64,000 nt of DNA from Candidatus Gastranaerophilales bacterium (GTDB lineage Bacteria; Cyanobacteriota; Vampirovibrionia; Gastranaerophilales; Gastranaerophilaceae): NCBI GenBank assembly GCA_944325515.1, contig CALVAO010000007.1:41297-105296 (forward strand), in the 5' to 3' direction. Below are positions 52,786-60,441 of the stretch, piece by piece (position 1 is the stretch's first letter; every line of letters begins with the position of its first letter). The position numbers and the translations under genes are program-made. The notes below the pieces were generated by a model. It saw only the letters and a list, made by a program, of their open reading frames with translations. It did no database searches and was not told the DNA's origin.

Positions 52786-53973
52786 TTATCCTTTTCTTTT
52801 TCTTAAAGCTTCCAGTTCATCTTGAAACGGTGAAATAGACGTCAGTTTATTCATTATAGCAGGTAATTTTTCTATTACAAAATCTACGTCTTTTTCTGTT
52901 GTGAATCTCGAAAGACTGAATCTTATTGAACCATGAAGAGCTGTAAACGGAATCCCCATAGCCCTTAATACATGACTTGGTTCTAAAGACCCGGATGTGC
53001 ATGCACTGCCGGAACTTGCACATATTCCGATATCACTCAGATGAAGCAGTATAAGTTCTCCTTCAACATACTCAAAACCTATATTAGAAGTGTTAGGCAC
53101 TCTTCCGTTGACTCCGGTATTCAACCTTGCATTAAATACATTTTTCAAGATTCCTTCTTCAAGTCTATCCCGCAGTCGTTTAACTTCCTTTAACTCATAA
53201 TCAAGTGCATCCTTTGCAAGTTCTGCAGCTTTTCCGAGTCCGGCAATATACGGAACATTTTCAGTTCCGGCTCTTAGACCTCTTTCCTGGTGTCCGCCGT
53301 TAATTAGCGGAGTAAATCTTACATCCGGTTTTGCATAAAGAACTCCGATACCTTTCGGGGCATGAAATTTATGACCCGAAATACCAAGTAAATCAATTTT
53401 TGTATCTTTAACATTTATAGGAATTTTACCGGCTGCTTGAACAGCGTCAACAAAGAAACGTGTTTCCGGTGACTTAGACTTAATATATTCTCCTATTTCT
53501 TCCACAGGATAGATAACACCGGTTTCATTGTTTGCCCACATTACTGACACTAAGGCAGTATCTTTTCTTAATTTCGATTTTAACTCTTCTATATCAAGTT
53601 CACCTTGAGAATTTACACCAATGTAATCGACTTCATAGCCGTTTTTTTCCATCTCTTTATATGTGTTTAAAACAGCAGGATGCTCGACTTTTGTTGTAAT
53701 AATATGACGTTTTTCTCGGTTGCAGTTTAAAACGCCCTTTATTGCAGTATTTGCTGATTCTGAACCGCAAGATGTAAAATAAATATCCTTTTCATCTGCA
53801 GCACCTAAAAAATCACGAACTTTAACTCTTGCTTCCCTTATAACAGCAGCGGGCTTCTTTGCGAAATCATACATGCTGGATGGATTAGCATATTCTTCTT
53901 TCATATACGGGAGCATTTCTTCCAATACCCGTTCATCAATTTTTGTAGTTGCATTGTTGTCCAAATATATCAT
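52786..53973 (-). CDS. Cysteine desulfurase (NifS/IscS family)
   Basis: PLP enzyme that takes sulfur from cysteine for Fe-S clusters and tRNA thiolation. The 395 residues match class I. Signatures are 'IYLDNNATTKIDERVLEEM', the PLP lysine K202 in 'GISGHKFHAPKGIGVLY', 'NGGHQERGLRAGTENVPYI', and the active-site C325 in 'CASSGSACTSGSLEPSHVL'. No scaffold gene (iscU or nifU) is adjacent. It heads a two-gene unit with the MscS-type channel. Confidence 0.95.
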   Translation of the reverse strand: MIYLDNNATTKIDERVLEEMLPYMKEEYANPSSMYDFAKKPAAVIREARVKVRDFLGAADEKDIYFTSCGSESANTAIKGVLNCNREKRHIITTKVEHPAVLNTYKEMEKNGYEVDYIGVNSQGELDIEELKSKLRKDTALVSVMWANNETGVIYPVEEIGEYIKSKSPETRFFVDAVQAAGKIPINVKDTKIDLLGISGHKFHAPKGIGVLYAKPDVRFTPLINGGHQERGLRAGTENVPYIAGLGKAAELAKDALDYELKEVKRLRDRLEEGILKNVFNARLNTGVNGRVPNTSNIGFEYVEGELILLHLSDIGICASSGSACTSGSLEPSHVLRAMGIPFTALHGSIRFSLSRFTTEKDVDFVIEKLPAIMNKLTSISPFQDELEALRKRKG

Positions 53974-54104
53974 AGCTTTACCCTTTATGCTTATATTTTT
54001 TAAATTTTACTTTTCGAGGCGGACTTTATAATACAAAATAAATTGTAAAATTCTATATTTATACCCTTTTCTGTTATTTTTAAACAGAAGACTCCTAATA
54101 AATA

Positions 54105-54178
54105 TAGCAAGGGAGAGATTCGAACTCTCGACCTCACGGGTATGAGCCGTGCGCTCTCACCAACTGAGCTACCTTGCC
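54105..54178 (-). tRNA. tRNA-Met (anticodon CAT)
   Basis: A 74-nt cloverleaf on the minus strand: acceptor GGCAAGG/CCTTGCT (first pair G-T), D-arm GCTC-AGTTGGTGA-GAGC, anticodon loop CTCATAC with stem CACGG/CCGTG, T-arm GAGAG-TTCGAAT-CTCTC, discriminator A, no encoded CCA. The GTAGCTCAGTTGGT pattern is that of elongator tRNA-Met. A lysidine-modified tRNA-Ile(CAT) cannot be fully excluded from sequence, but the acceptor end fits Met better. Confidence 0.92.
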
Positions 54179-54273
54179 ATAAGTCTTATTATATTCAATT
54201 GTTATGTGGTTTTAGTCTGTTTGGTAATCCAACACTAACTATACTCTCATAAACATTTTTAAATATCAAGCCT

Positions 54274-54305
54274 AAAAAGAAGAACCTGCTTTCTGCAGGT
54301 TCTTC
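54274..54305 (-). terminator. Rho-independent terminator of the His-rich protein gene
   Basis: An 11-bp perfect stem GAAGAACCTGC/GCAGGTTCTTC with a 5-base loop; on the minus strand it is followed by TTTTT, directly after the stop at 54312. Confidence 0.85.
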
Positions 54306-54311
54306 AAAATT

Positions 54312-54647
54312 TTAATCATCAGCGAGGTTGCGGTCTGCTCTAGGCGGCAGCGGTCTGTCACATCTGTTTTTCATCATTTTTTTATGGAAATCACCTCTGT
54401 GTCCTCTGTCAAAATGATGATGGTGATGGCAGTTGCACGGTCTGACCATTTGAGGTCCGGGACCGAAAGCATACGGATTCATCGGCATAGGCGGCATTGG
54501 AGGTTTATGGAGAGCTGCAAATAAACTTAATGCCAAAAATACACCTACAAATGTTCCGCCGGTTATAATTAAAAATTTCTTAAAACCTTTACTCTGGCAA
54601 AAGCATGTTGTTTGTTTTTCTTCTACTGTTTTGTTTTCATCTGTCAT
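54312..54647 (-). CDS. Small membrane protein with His-rich, possibly metal-binding tail
   Basis: Unrecognised 111-residue protein. A short N-terminal part with a CxC pair ('TTCFCQSKG') is followed by one membrane helix (about 26-47, 'FLIITGGTFVGVFLALSLFA'), a Pro/Met-rich stretch ('KPPMPPMPMNP') and a tail with 'CNCHHHHHFDRGHRGDFHKK'. The Cys and His clusters suggest metal binding outside the membrane. The start has AGGAGAATTT upstream and a strong terminator follows, so the gene is real and alone. Confidence 0.72.
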   Translation of the reverse strand: MTDENKTVEEKQTTCFCQSKGFKKFLIITGGTFVGVFLALSLFAALHKPPMPPMPMNPYAFGPGPQMVRPCNCHHHHHFDRGHRGDFHKKMMKNRCDRPLPPRADRNLADD

Positions 54648-54710
54648 AATAAATTCTCCTATTTAATCTACATACTATTAACGATATAAAATTTTAATTT
54701 GTTCATTTTC

Positions 54711-54719
54711 TGATAAAAT
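54711..54719 (+). promoter_or_regulatory. Extended -10 giving a leaderless transcript
   Basis: TGATAAAAT, with TAAAAT at 54714-54719, ends 6 bases before the ATG at 54726. There is no ribosome-binding site. The -35 region is A/T-rich only. Confidence 0.45.
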
Positions 54720-54725
54720 ATTCTT

Positions 54726-55220
54726 ATGGGTATTTATTCAGATAAAGCAGGCAATAATTTCAGAAACGGATATAATTGTGCACAAGCCGTTTTATTGGCA
54801 TTTGCGCGGGAACTTCATTTGGAAGAGTCTTTTGCCTTAAAACTTGCTTCTTCTTTTGGCGGCGGCATGGGAAGGCTGCGGGAAGTCTGCGGTGCCGTAA
54901 GTGCAATGTTTATGATTGCAGGGATACTGAAAGGTTATACTGAGCCGAATAATGATGAATTAAAAGCGCAGCATTACAAACTTATTCAACAACTCGGGTA
55001 TAAATTTAAGTCAAGGTGCGGATCTATAATATGCAGAGAACTGCTGGGGCTTCCGGAAGGCTCAGATTCTCCTGTTCCGTCTAAAAGAACAGATGAATAT
55101 TATGAAAAAAGACCTTGTGAAAACTGTATCAGAATTGCCGCTGAAATAGTTGAAACGGAACTGTTAAATAAGAGGAGCGAAAACTTTATAGTACATGTAG
55201 ATAGAAACCAGTACGAGTAA
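54726..55220 (+). CDS. C_GCAxxG_C_C family redox protein
   Basis: A 164-residue protein matching the C_GCAxxG_C_C family by its cysteine pattern: C19 in 'YNCAQAVLLAF', 'REVCGAVSAMFMIAG' (GGGMG..R.vCGA), 'SRCGSIICRELLG' and 'RPCENCIRIAAEIVE'. Members are thought to be redox-active, sometimes with metal clusters. The transcript looks leaderless. The last 57 bases overlap the end of the convergent ccdA-like gene, an unusually long overlap, so both C-termini deserve a check. Confidence 0.88.
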   Translation: MGIYSDKAGNNFRNGYNCAQAVLLAFARELHLEESFALKLASSFGGGMGRLREVCGAVSAMFMIAGILKGYTEPNNDELKAQHYKLIQQLGYKFKSRCGSIICRELLGLPEGSDSPVPSKRTDEYYEKRPCENCIRIAAEIVETELLNKRSENFIVHVDRNQYE

Positions 55221-55874
55221 TATTCCGCTGAATTTCATTAAAACATCCGTATAAGCAGAGAGTTTTTTCAGATTTTTAACGCCCGATGTAAACAGTCCTG
55301 CAATTATCAAAATCAAGCCCTGTCCCATCGCAAACAAGAATAACATCAACACTGCTGCCATAAGATTTTTACCCATTGCGGCAAAAGCCATTATGCCTGC
55401 TAAAATCGGTGTAGAACACGGTGTTCCTGCAAGTGCAAATGCTATACCAAGCAAAACCGGATATAAAAACAGCGAATTTGCGGAATTTGACGGCATTGCT
55501 TTAATAATCACAGGTATTTCAAAATCAAGAACTCCTGCTATTTTAAGCCCCATGACCATCAAAAATGACGCCATTATGAGCGTAAAATAACCTCCCAGAG
55601 CTGACGCAAAAACACTTCCTGTTACAGCACAAATTATACCTATTACTGAAAAAACAACCGCAGTACCTAGTATAAAAAAGCACAGCTGTATAAATGTTCT
55701 CACAGGTGTTTCTTTGGAGTATCCCCCTACATATCCAATAATTAACGGAAGCATCGCAAGCGAGCACGGTGAAATAGAAGCAATAACACCGCCCGCAAAC
55801 GATGCTGCAAACATTAAGAACCAGATATGAGGTCCGGTTATCCCTCCGGAAAATATTTGAACAAGATTATCCAT
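55164..55874 (-). CDS. CcdA-type thiol-disulfide membrane transporter
   Basis: A 236-residue, six-helix inner-membrane protein that carries reducing equivalents from cytoplasm to periplasm. The two reactive cysteines are in Pro-flanked sites: 'ISPCSLAMLPLIIGYVGG' near residue 38 and 'AGTPCSTPILAGIMAFAA' near 155, as in CcdA and the membrane part of DsbD. It starts 8 bases inside the end of the thioredoxin-like gene, so the two are coupled. Together they form a small transmembrane reduction pathway, for cytochrome maturation or disulfide repair. Confidence 0.92.
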   Translation of the reverse strand: MDNLVQIFSGGITGPHIWFLMFAASFAGGVIASISPCSLAMLPLIIGYVGGYSKETPVRTFIQLCFFILGTAVVFSVIGIICAVTGSVFASALGGYFTLIMASFLMVMGLKIAGVLDFEIPVIIKAMPSNSANSLFLYPVLLGIAFALAGTPCSTPILAGIMAFAAMGKNLMAAVLMLFLFAMGQGLILIIAGLFTSGVKNLKKLSAYTDVLMKFSGILLVLVSIYMYYKVFAPLI

Positions 55875-56262
55875 CGATTGTTATCTCTCTTAAATAATTT
55901 TCCAGTATTTGCGGCTGCATAGAACCTTCTATACGTCTTTTTAATTTTCCGTCAGAAGATTTAAATACCGTTGTCGGAACAAGCTTAACTTCATATTCTT
56001 TTATTAGAGCTTTTGTTTCTTTATCCTTTTGAGTAACATCAATTTTTTTCAAAGTTACATCATTTTTGTATTTCGGAAATACTTCATCAAAAATCTTTTC
56101 AAGTTCCTGGCACTCATAGCACATCGGAGATGCAAATTTTATTACCTCTGCACCGGAAGATGCTATTGACGGAAGGGTTGTAAGTTTATCACGTGTTAAT
56201 CCGTAATATACCGCCAACGGAACCAGAAAAATTAGTAAAATGGTAACAATGTTTTTATTCAT
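55867..56262 (-). CDS. Membrane-anchored thioredoxin-like protein
   Basis: A 131-residue protein with an N-terminal signal anchor (about 4-21) and a thioredoxin fold facing the periplasm. The active site is C48-Y-E-C51 in 'FASPMCYECQELEKIF', and the cis-Pro loop is 'VKLVPTTVF'. The ATG at 56262 is preferred to one nine codons earlier because GAAGGAG lies 6 bases before it. It overlaps the ccdA-like gene by 8 bases and would receive electrons from it. CYEC is an uncommon CxxC spacer. Confidence 0.9.
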   Translation of the reverse strand: MNKNIVTILLIFLVPLAVYYGLTRDKLTTLPSIASSGAEVIKFASPMCYECQELEKIFDEVFPKYKNDVTLKKIDVTQKDKETKALIKEYEVKLVPTTVFKSSDGKLKRRIEGSMQPQILENYLREITIDG

Positions 56263-56420
56263 AAATTTCTCCTTCTTCAACTTTACCATAGAATAACACT
56301 TTATTGAAAATATTAAATTAATTAATCAGGCAATTTTATTTGTAAAAATTTATTAACAAACTAACAAAAAATTTGATTTAGGAGGTATTATAAATCGTAA
56401 TATTTTTTATGGAGAAAGGT

Positions 56421-57767
56421 ATGCAGGTACAGAAGACACAAGGAAGAGTTAATTTTGGATATAATCAGCAATTAAATAAAATCTTGGTTTCAAAATGTGA
56501 AAAAGCAAAAAAGAACAAAGAATTTTGGAATACATTACTAAAATTTAATAACTTTACTAATGAAACGGAAATGCTTTTAAGAGAAGCAGAAAAAGCAAAC
56601 AACGCCTCTCTGGTTGATAAGCTGTCTGACATGTTTCTTAATTTCAAATTTATGTTAGCGGGAACTATGGACGAAATCTTGCCTAAGCTGCATTACAGCA
56701 TGGTTGAAGCAAAAACATATGATGCTGAGGCAAAAGAAAGGCATATTCATAACCCTAACCACTGGCTTAATTGTATTGTAAATGATTTGAAGGAAAAAGA
56801 CGATGACATGTTTGTAGAAATAATCGGGACTGAAAATATTAATAACATGCCTCAAATTGAAGAAGAAGCCGGCAAAAGCCTGGCTGAAGGCAAAAAGTTT
56901 GTAATAGAGTATGCACCGACAGAAGATGCCAAAAAAGGGTTTTCTTCTCTTGGAGGAATGAAAGAATTGAAGCAGCTGTTGAGCGATAGAATTTTGACGG
57001 CGCTCAAAGATCCTAAACAGGCAAAGCTGGATGAAATAGAATACGGGAAAAAGATTCCTCGGGGCATACTTCTATATGGACCTCCCGGCTGCGGGAAAAC
57101 AACAATTGTACAGCATTTATCTACGGAAGCCGGCGTTCCTTTACTAATGCTGGAAAGCGGAAAATTAGGCTCTAAATATATTCATGAAACATCTGCACGT
57201 ATAGATGCTGCATTTGATTATGCGGAATCTCTGGCAAAAGAAGAGAAACCGGTCTTAATGTTTATGGATGATGCAGACTCTATGCTTATGGACAGAAGCA
57301 TCTCTAAATCAGATTCAAAAACTGAAGAAATGGCATCTTTTTTAAACAGAATTCAAAGGGCAGGGGATAACAATGTAATATTTATTGCTGCTACAAATAA
57401 ATATGATTTGCTGGATGAAGCAATAAAAAGCCGTTTTCAAGAACAAATATTTGTTGACCTTCCGGATAAGGACGCCAGAAAAGCTATTATTAAATTATTT
57501 ATGTCGCAGAGAACAAAAGGAAAAGAACTGGCAGAGAATAACAGTGCGCTTGAACAAATTGCTCAAAAGACCGAACAGTTTCCTATAAGAGCTATCAAAA
57601 TGATTTCCGATAAAGCTTCTCTGGAGGCTTTGAACGATGGAAGAAGAAATATCAAGGCAGAGGATTTTTACAAAATTATTGAACAATCCCAAAACATGAA
57701 GGTCAAGGGCGGTAATTATAAATCAAAAAATGACAGACCGCTTATCGGATACAATAACCTGCGGTAA
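56421..57767 (+). CDS. AAA+ ATPase with N-terminal FxG tag
   Basis: A 448-residue ATPase. The AAA module is at about 150-380: Walker A 'GPPGCGKTT' (K226), Walker B 'VLMFMDDADSM' with Asp-Asp (283-284) where Asp-Glu is usual, sensor 1 'IFIAATNKYD' and arginine fingers in 'AIKSRFQEQI'. The N-terminal 140 residues are helical and unrecognised. No peptidase or membrane segment is present, so it is not FtsH. The ATG at 56421 is chosen since GGAG lies 6 bases before it; an ATG four codons earlier has none. The N-terminus 'QGRVNFGYNQQ' shares the short Phe-x-Gly tag. It is convergent with the formyltransferase gene. Confidence 0.85.
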   Translation: MQVQKTQGRVNFGYNQQLNKILVSKCEKAKKNKEFWNTLLKFNNFTNETEMLLREAEKANNASLVDKLSDMFLNFKFMLAGTMDEILPKLHYSMVEAKTYDAEAKERHIHNPNHWLNCIVNDLKEKDDDMFVEIIGTENINNMPQIEEEAGKSLAEGKKFVIEYAPTEDAKKGFSSLGGMKELKQLLSDRILTALKDPKQAKLDEIEYGKKIPRGILLYGPPGCGKTTIVQHLSTEAGVPLLMLESGKLGSKYIHETSARIDAAFDYAESLAKEEKPVLMFMDDADSMLMDRSISKSDSKTEEMASFLNRIQRAGDNNVIFIAATNKYDLLDEAIKSRFQEQIFVDLPDKDARKAIIKLFMSQRTKGKELAENNSALEQIAQKTEQFPIRAIKMISDKASLEALNDGRRNIKAEDFYKIIEQSQNMKVKGGNYKSKNDRPLIGYNNLR

Positions 57768-58698
57768 TTTCACGTTTGATGTAATTTTTGCTAAAAGGTT
57801 TATCATATTTATTATATAGACTTATATTAAATGTAAGAATTTTATTGCCGCGGCAAAGAACACTTATCACTTTTTTGTCTGCATCTACTGCAGTTATTGT
57901 ACCCGCCTGCGTATAAGACGTATTGTTATCGTTTATTGCAAGGTATTCTGGATGCGCGCTTAAACAGGTATCATTATGATAAAAATACGCGTTTCCCCAG
58001 GGATAAATAGCTCTTATCAAAGCATGGTTTTCTTCCGCTGTATTATTAAAATCCAGTTCAAGTTCACCCGGATGTGAGTAATAAGTCGCTCTGTCTTCGC
58101 GCTGTTTGAGCGGTATTATCATATCTTCTCTTAAAGCGTTCAGAAGTTCACACACAACTCCCCTTGCAATAAGAACAGTCCTTTCTTTAAGCGATTTACC
58201 GGTATCTGACGGATATATCTTGATTTCTTCCTGTGCTAGAATAGCACCGGTATCATAATCCCCGTCAATTAAATGGAAAGTAACTCCGCTTACAGACTCT
58301 TGATTTCTTATTGCCCAGAAATATGGGTTAGGACCGCGGTATTTGGGCAGAAGCGACGGATGTGCATTTATTGAAGCAATCTTCGGGATATTATAAATCT
58401 CTTTTTTTATTTTCTCACCCCATGAGCCTACAAGTATAATATCCGGATTTAGTCTTAAAAGCTCGCGTTTAAATTCTTCCGTATTAACTCCTCTTGCGTA
58501 TATTTCCGGAAGGTTGTAGCTTTTTATATAGTTATGCTCTATTGAAGGGTTAATAATATCCTTTATTTTTCTGATAAGCGGATGGTATTTCACCGTTTCT
58601 CTTCTCAAGACTCCGGCTATATGACAGTTGGCATCCAGCGCACCTGCAATCAAATTCATAAACATTTCGCCGTAACCTATTATCACAACTTTGAGCAT
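57742..58698 (-). CDS. Formyltransferase-family protein (Fmt-like)
   Basis: A 318-residue formyl-tetrahydrofolate-dependent transferase. The catalytic set is visible: Asn-x-His in 'SINAHPSLLPKYRGPNPY' and Asp in 'HLIDGDYDTGAIL'. A C-terminal OB-like domain follows (about 205-318, with 'LIRAIYPWGNAYFYHND'). This architecture fits methionyl-tRNA formyltransferase, needed to start protein synthesis. However, sugar N-formyltransferases are alike, and the N-terminus 'VVIGYGEMFMNLIAGAL' departs from typical Fmt. It overlaps ribF by 16 bases and shares a 26-base tail overlap with the AAA gene. Confidence 0.8.
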   Translation of the reverse strand: MLKVVIIGYGEMFMNLIAGALDANCHIAGVLRRETVKYHPLIRKIKDIINPSIEHNYIKSYNLPEIYARGVNTEEFKRELLRLNPDIILVGSWGEKIKKEIYNIPKIASINAHPSLLPKYRGPNPYFWAIRNQESVSGVTFHLIDGDYDTGAILAQEEIKIYPSDTGKSLKERTVLIARGVVCELLNALREDMIIPLKQREDRATYYSHPGELELDFNNTAEENHALIRAIYPWGNAYFYHNDTCLSAHPEYLAINDNNTSYTQAGTITAVDADKKVISVLCRGNKILTFNISLYNKYDKPFSKNYIKREITAGYCIR

Positions 58699-59510
58699 GC
58701 TTGAATATCCTTATCTATTTGTTTTTTCAATTCTTCCAGATTATTAAAACATTTTTCACCGCGAATTCTTTTGAACAATTCAATTTTTAGAGTTTTGCCG
58801 TAAAGATTGCCGGAATAATTCAGTATATGAGTTTCAACTACCGGCAATTCAGTATTATGTACGGTGGGTTTCATGCCCCAGTTAAGCACGGCAGACATGC
58901 CGTTAACTTGCGCAGCATATACACCGAAAGGTATTTTAACTATCTCTTTAGGATAATTAATATTTGCAGTCGGAAAGCCTATTTTTCTACCTAATTCAGC
59001 TCCGTGTATGACATCTCCTTCCAGAATAAAACTACTTCCAAGAAGCTCAACAGCATCTTCCAGTTTACCTTCCTGCAATAACTGTTTAATGAACGAGGAG
59101 CTAATAACTTGATTATTATGCTTCATTGGAGGAATACAAAAGTATTTATATCCGTATTTTATCTGATTTTCTGCTAGAAACTTTGCATTGCCGCTTTTAT
59201 TTAGTCCAAAAGTATAGTTAAAACCGGTAGAAATAGAAACCGGCGAATAATTATTAACAAGCATTAAAAGAAAATCTTGAGCACTCATTGCGGATATTTT
59301 AGAAAAATCAAGCTCTACAATTTCTTTGACACCCAAAGATTTAATTTTTTCAATAGAATTGGTGCGTGAAAGGATAAAATCACTGTTTTTATGAAAATTT
59401 TTTAATGTAATGAGAATACTTTCTTCTGCAAACTCAACACCTGTCCGGATAACAGCTTGATGCGCCAGATGTACGCCGTCAAAAAAACCAAGAATAAGAC
59501 TCTTTTTCAT
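58683..59510 (-). CDS. ribF: Bifunctional riboflavin kinase/FAD synthetase
   Basis: Makes FMN and then FAD from riboflavin. The N-terminal nucleotidyltransferase domain (1-150) has 'LGFFDGVHLAHQAVI', with the GxFDGVHxxH ATP motif, and 'SSSFIKQLLQEGKLEDAVEL' (the SSTxIR-like motif). The C-terminal kinase domain (about 155-275) shows 'GAELGRKIGFPTANINYP', 'GVYAAQVNG' and 'VETHILNYSGNLYGKTLKIE'. The ATG at 59510 is chosen; a TTG five codons earlier gives extra residues not seen in the family. It lies 7 bases after the stop of the small upstream gene. At 275 residues it is a little shorter than usual (about 310). Confidence 0.95.
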   Translation of the reverse strand: MKKSLILGFFDGVHLAHQAVIRTGVEFAEESILITLKNFHKNSDFILSRTNSIEKIKSLGVKEIVELDFSKISAMSAQDFLLMLVNNYSPVSISTGFNYTFGLNKSGNAKFLAENQIKYGYKYFCIPPMKHNNQVISSSFIKQLLQEGKLEDAVELLGSSFILEGDVIHGAELGRKIGFPTANINYPKEIVKIPFGVYAAQVNGMSAVLNWGMKPTVHNTELPVVETHILNYSGNLYGKTLKIELFKRIRGEKCFNNLEELKKQIDKDIQACSKL

Positions 59511-59517
59511 ATCAAAA

Positions 59518-59760
59518 CTAAGCAATTACATTAAGTTTTCTGCCTAAAATCTGATTGTGGCAGAAATTTTGCCATTCGTTAATATTATCAAAAACTTGAG
59601 GTAACTTATCAGTCCCGACGGACTTTTTATTAATATAAGGGGTTAAAGAATTAAAAGATGTATCACCGATTGTTTCACTGCTGCGGCTATTATAAAACGG
59701 CATGTTGTTGCTGACATTATAGCCTTTATTTTGATTAACTGAAATTGCAGAAACTAGCAT
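59518..59760 (-). CDS. Small hypothetical protein, 80 aa
   Basis: Not recognised. The protein is Asn/Ser-rich and hydrophilic without signal peptide or membrane helix ('VNQNKGYNVSNNMPFYNSRS', then 'NEWQNFCHNQILGRKLNVIA'). The ATG at 59760 has AAGGGG 5 bases before it; a GTG two codons earlier is the alternative. It ends 7 bases before ribF, so it is probably the first gene of a ribF-formyltransferase operon. A phosphopantetheine or enzymatic motif is not visible. Confidence 0.6.
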   Translation of the reverse strand: MLVSAISVNQNKGYNVSNNMPFYNSRSSETIGDTSFNSLTPYINKKSVGTDKLPQVFDNINEWQNFCHNQILGRKLNVIA

Positions 59761-59908
59761 AGTCACCCCTTTTTATGTGCAATCGGGCAGTTGAAGCTTT
59801 TCTCTTAAAAGAGCTGTTTTTAGACTTGTATGCCCTACTTAAAAATTCTATCACATTATTTTTTTTTGTGCAATAACTTTATCGGGCAATTTAAAAATTT
59901 TATTTCTG

Positions 59909-60400
59909 TTATATTTTCAGTTTTTTTAAAAGATTTTCAATCCAGCTTATAAGATTAGGATACCTTTTATTGTCATGTCCCAAATTTATCATTTCGGATT
60001 TATTGGAAACCAAATCACCAAGTTTATTTTTTTGTTTATAGATTAATGAATACATGCCGGTCCTGTCCGCCCCTGCTTTGCAGTGTATATGTACCTTGCC
60101 GCCCTTCTTTTTTACATCATCCACAATATTTAAGAATTTTATGACATTTTCTTCTTTTGGATTTTTTGAATACGAAGGAAGGGTATGGTATTTCATGCCG
60201 TTTTCTTCCACTGCTGTTTTTTCGTCAAAATCCAATCCGGAAACCGTCATTGTTCTGAAATTGATAATATCCGTAACGCCATTTTCTTTAAGCCATTGAA
60301 AATCCTCTTTCATAGGCTGTGCAGAGCGCGAAGCTGTGTCATCAATTTTAAGATAATTAGCGGGTTTTCCTTTAAAACATATTATGGAATTTATTCTCAT
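59909..60400 (-). CDS. Dual-specificity/tyrosine phosphatase with N-terminal FxG tag
   Basis: A 163-residue phosphatase of the cysteine-dependent (DSP) fold. The P-loop is complete: H106-C107 to R113 in 'VHIHCKAGADRTGMYS'. An N-terminal 'SRSAQPMKEDFQWLKENGV' and 'DIINFRTMTVSG' match the DSP/Tps2-like 'R..qP....l..lgvktiInLR' pattern seen in bacterial and archaeal members. Substrate is unknown; phosphoinositides or phosphoproteins are both possible. The N-terminus 'INSIICFKGKPANYL' carries the Phe-x-Gly tag noted in two other genes. No Shine-Dalgarno site is visible. Confidence 0.88.
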   Translation of the reverse strand: MRINSIICFKGKPANYLKIDDTASRSAQPMKEDFQWLKENGVTDIINFRTMTVSGLDFDEKTAVEENGMKYHTLPSYSKNPKEENVIKFLNIVDDVKKKGGKVHIHCKAGADRTGMYSLIYKQKNKLGDLVSNKSEMINLGHDNKRYPNLISWIENLLKKLKI

Positions 60401-60441
60401 AATACAATTATTGACGTAAAAATTAAAAGTTCAATATTTTG

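Noticed and set aside
54105..54178. tRNA-Ile with CAT anticodon (lysidine type)
   Set aside because: The D-arm and acceptor fit elongator tRNA-Met better; left as a minor alternative.
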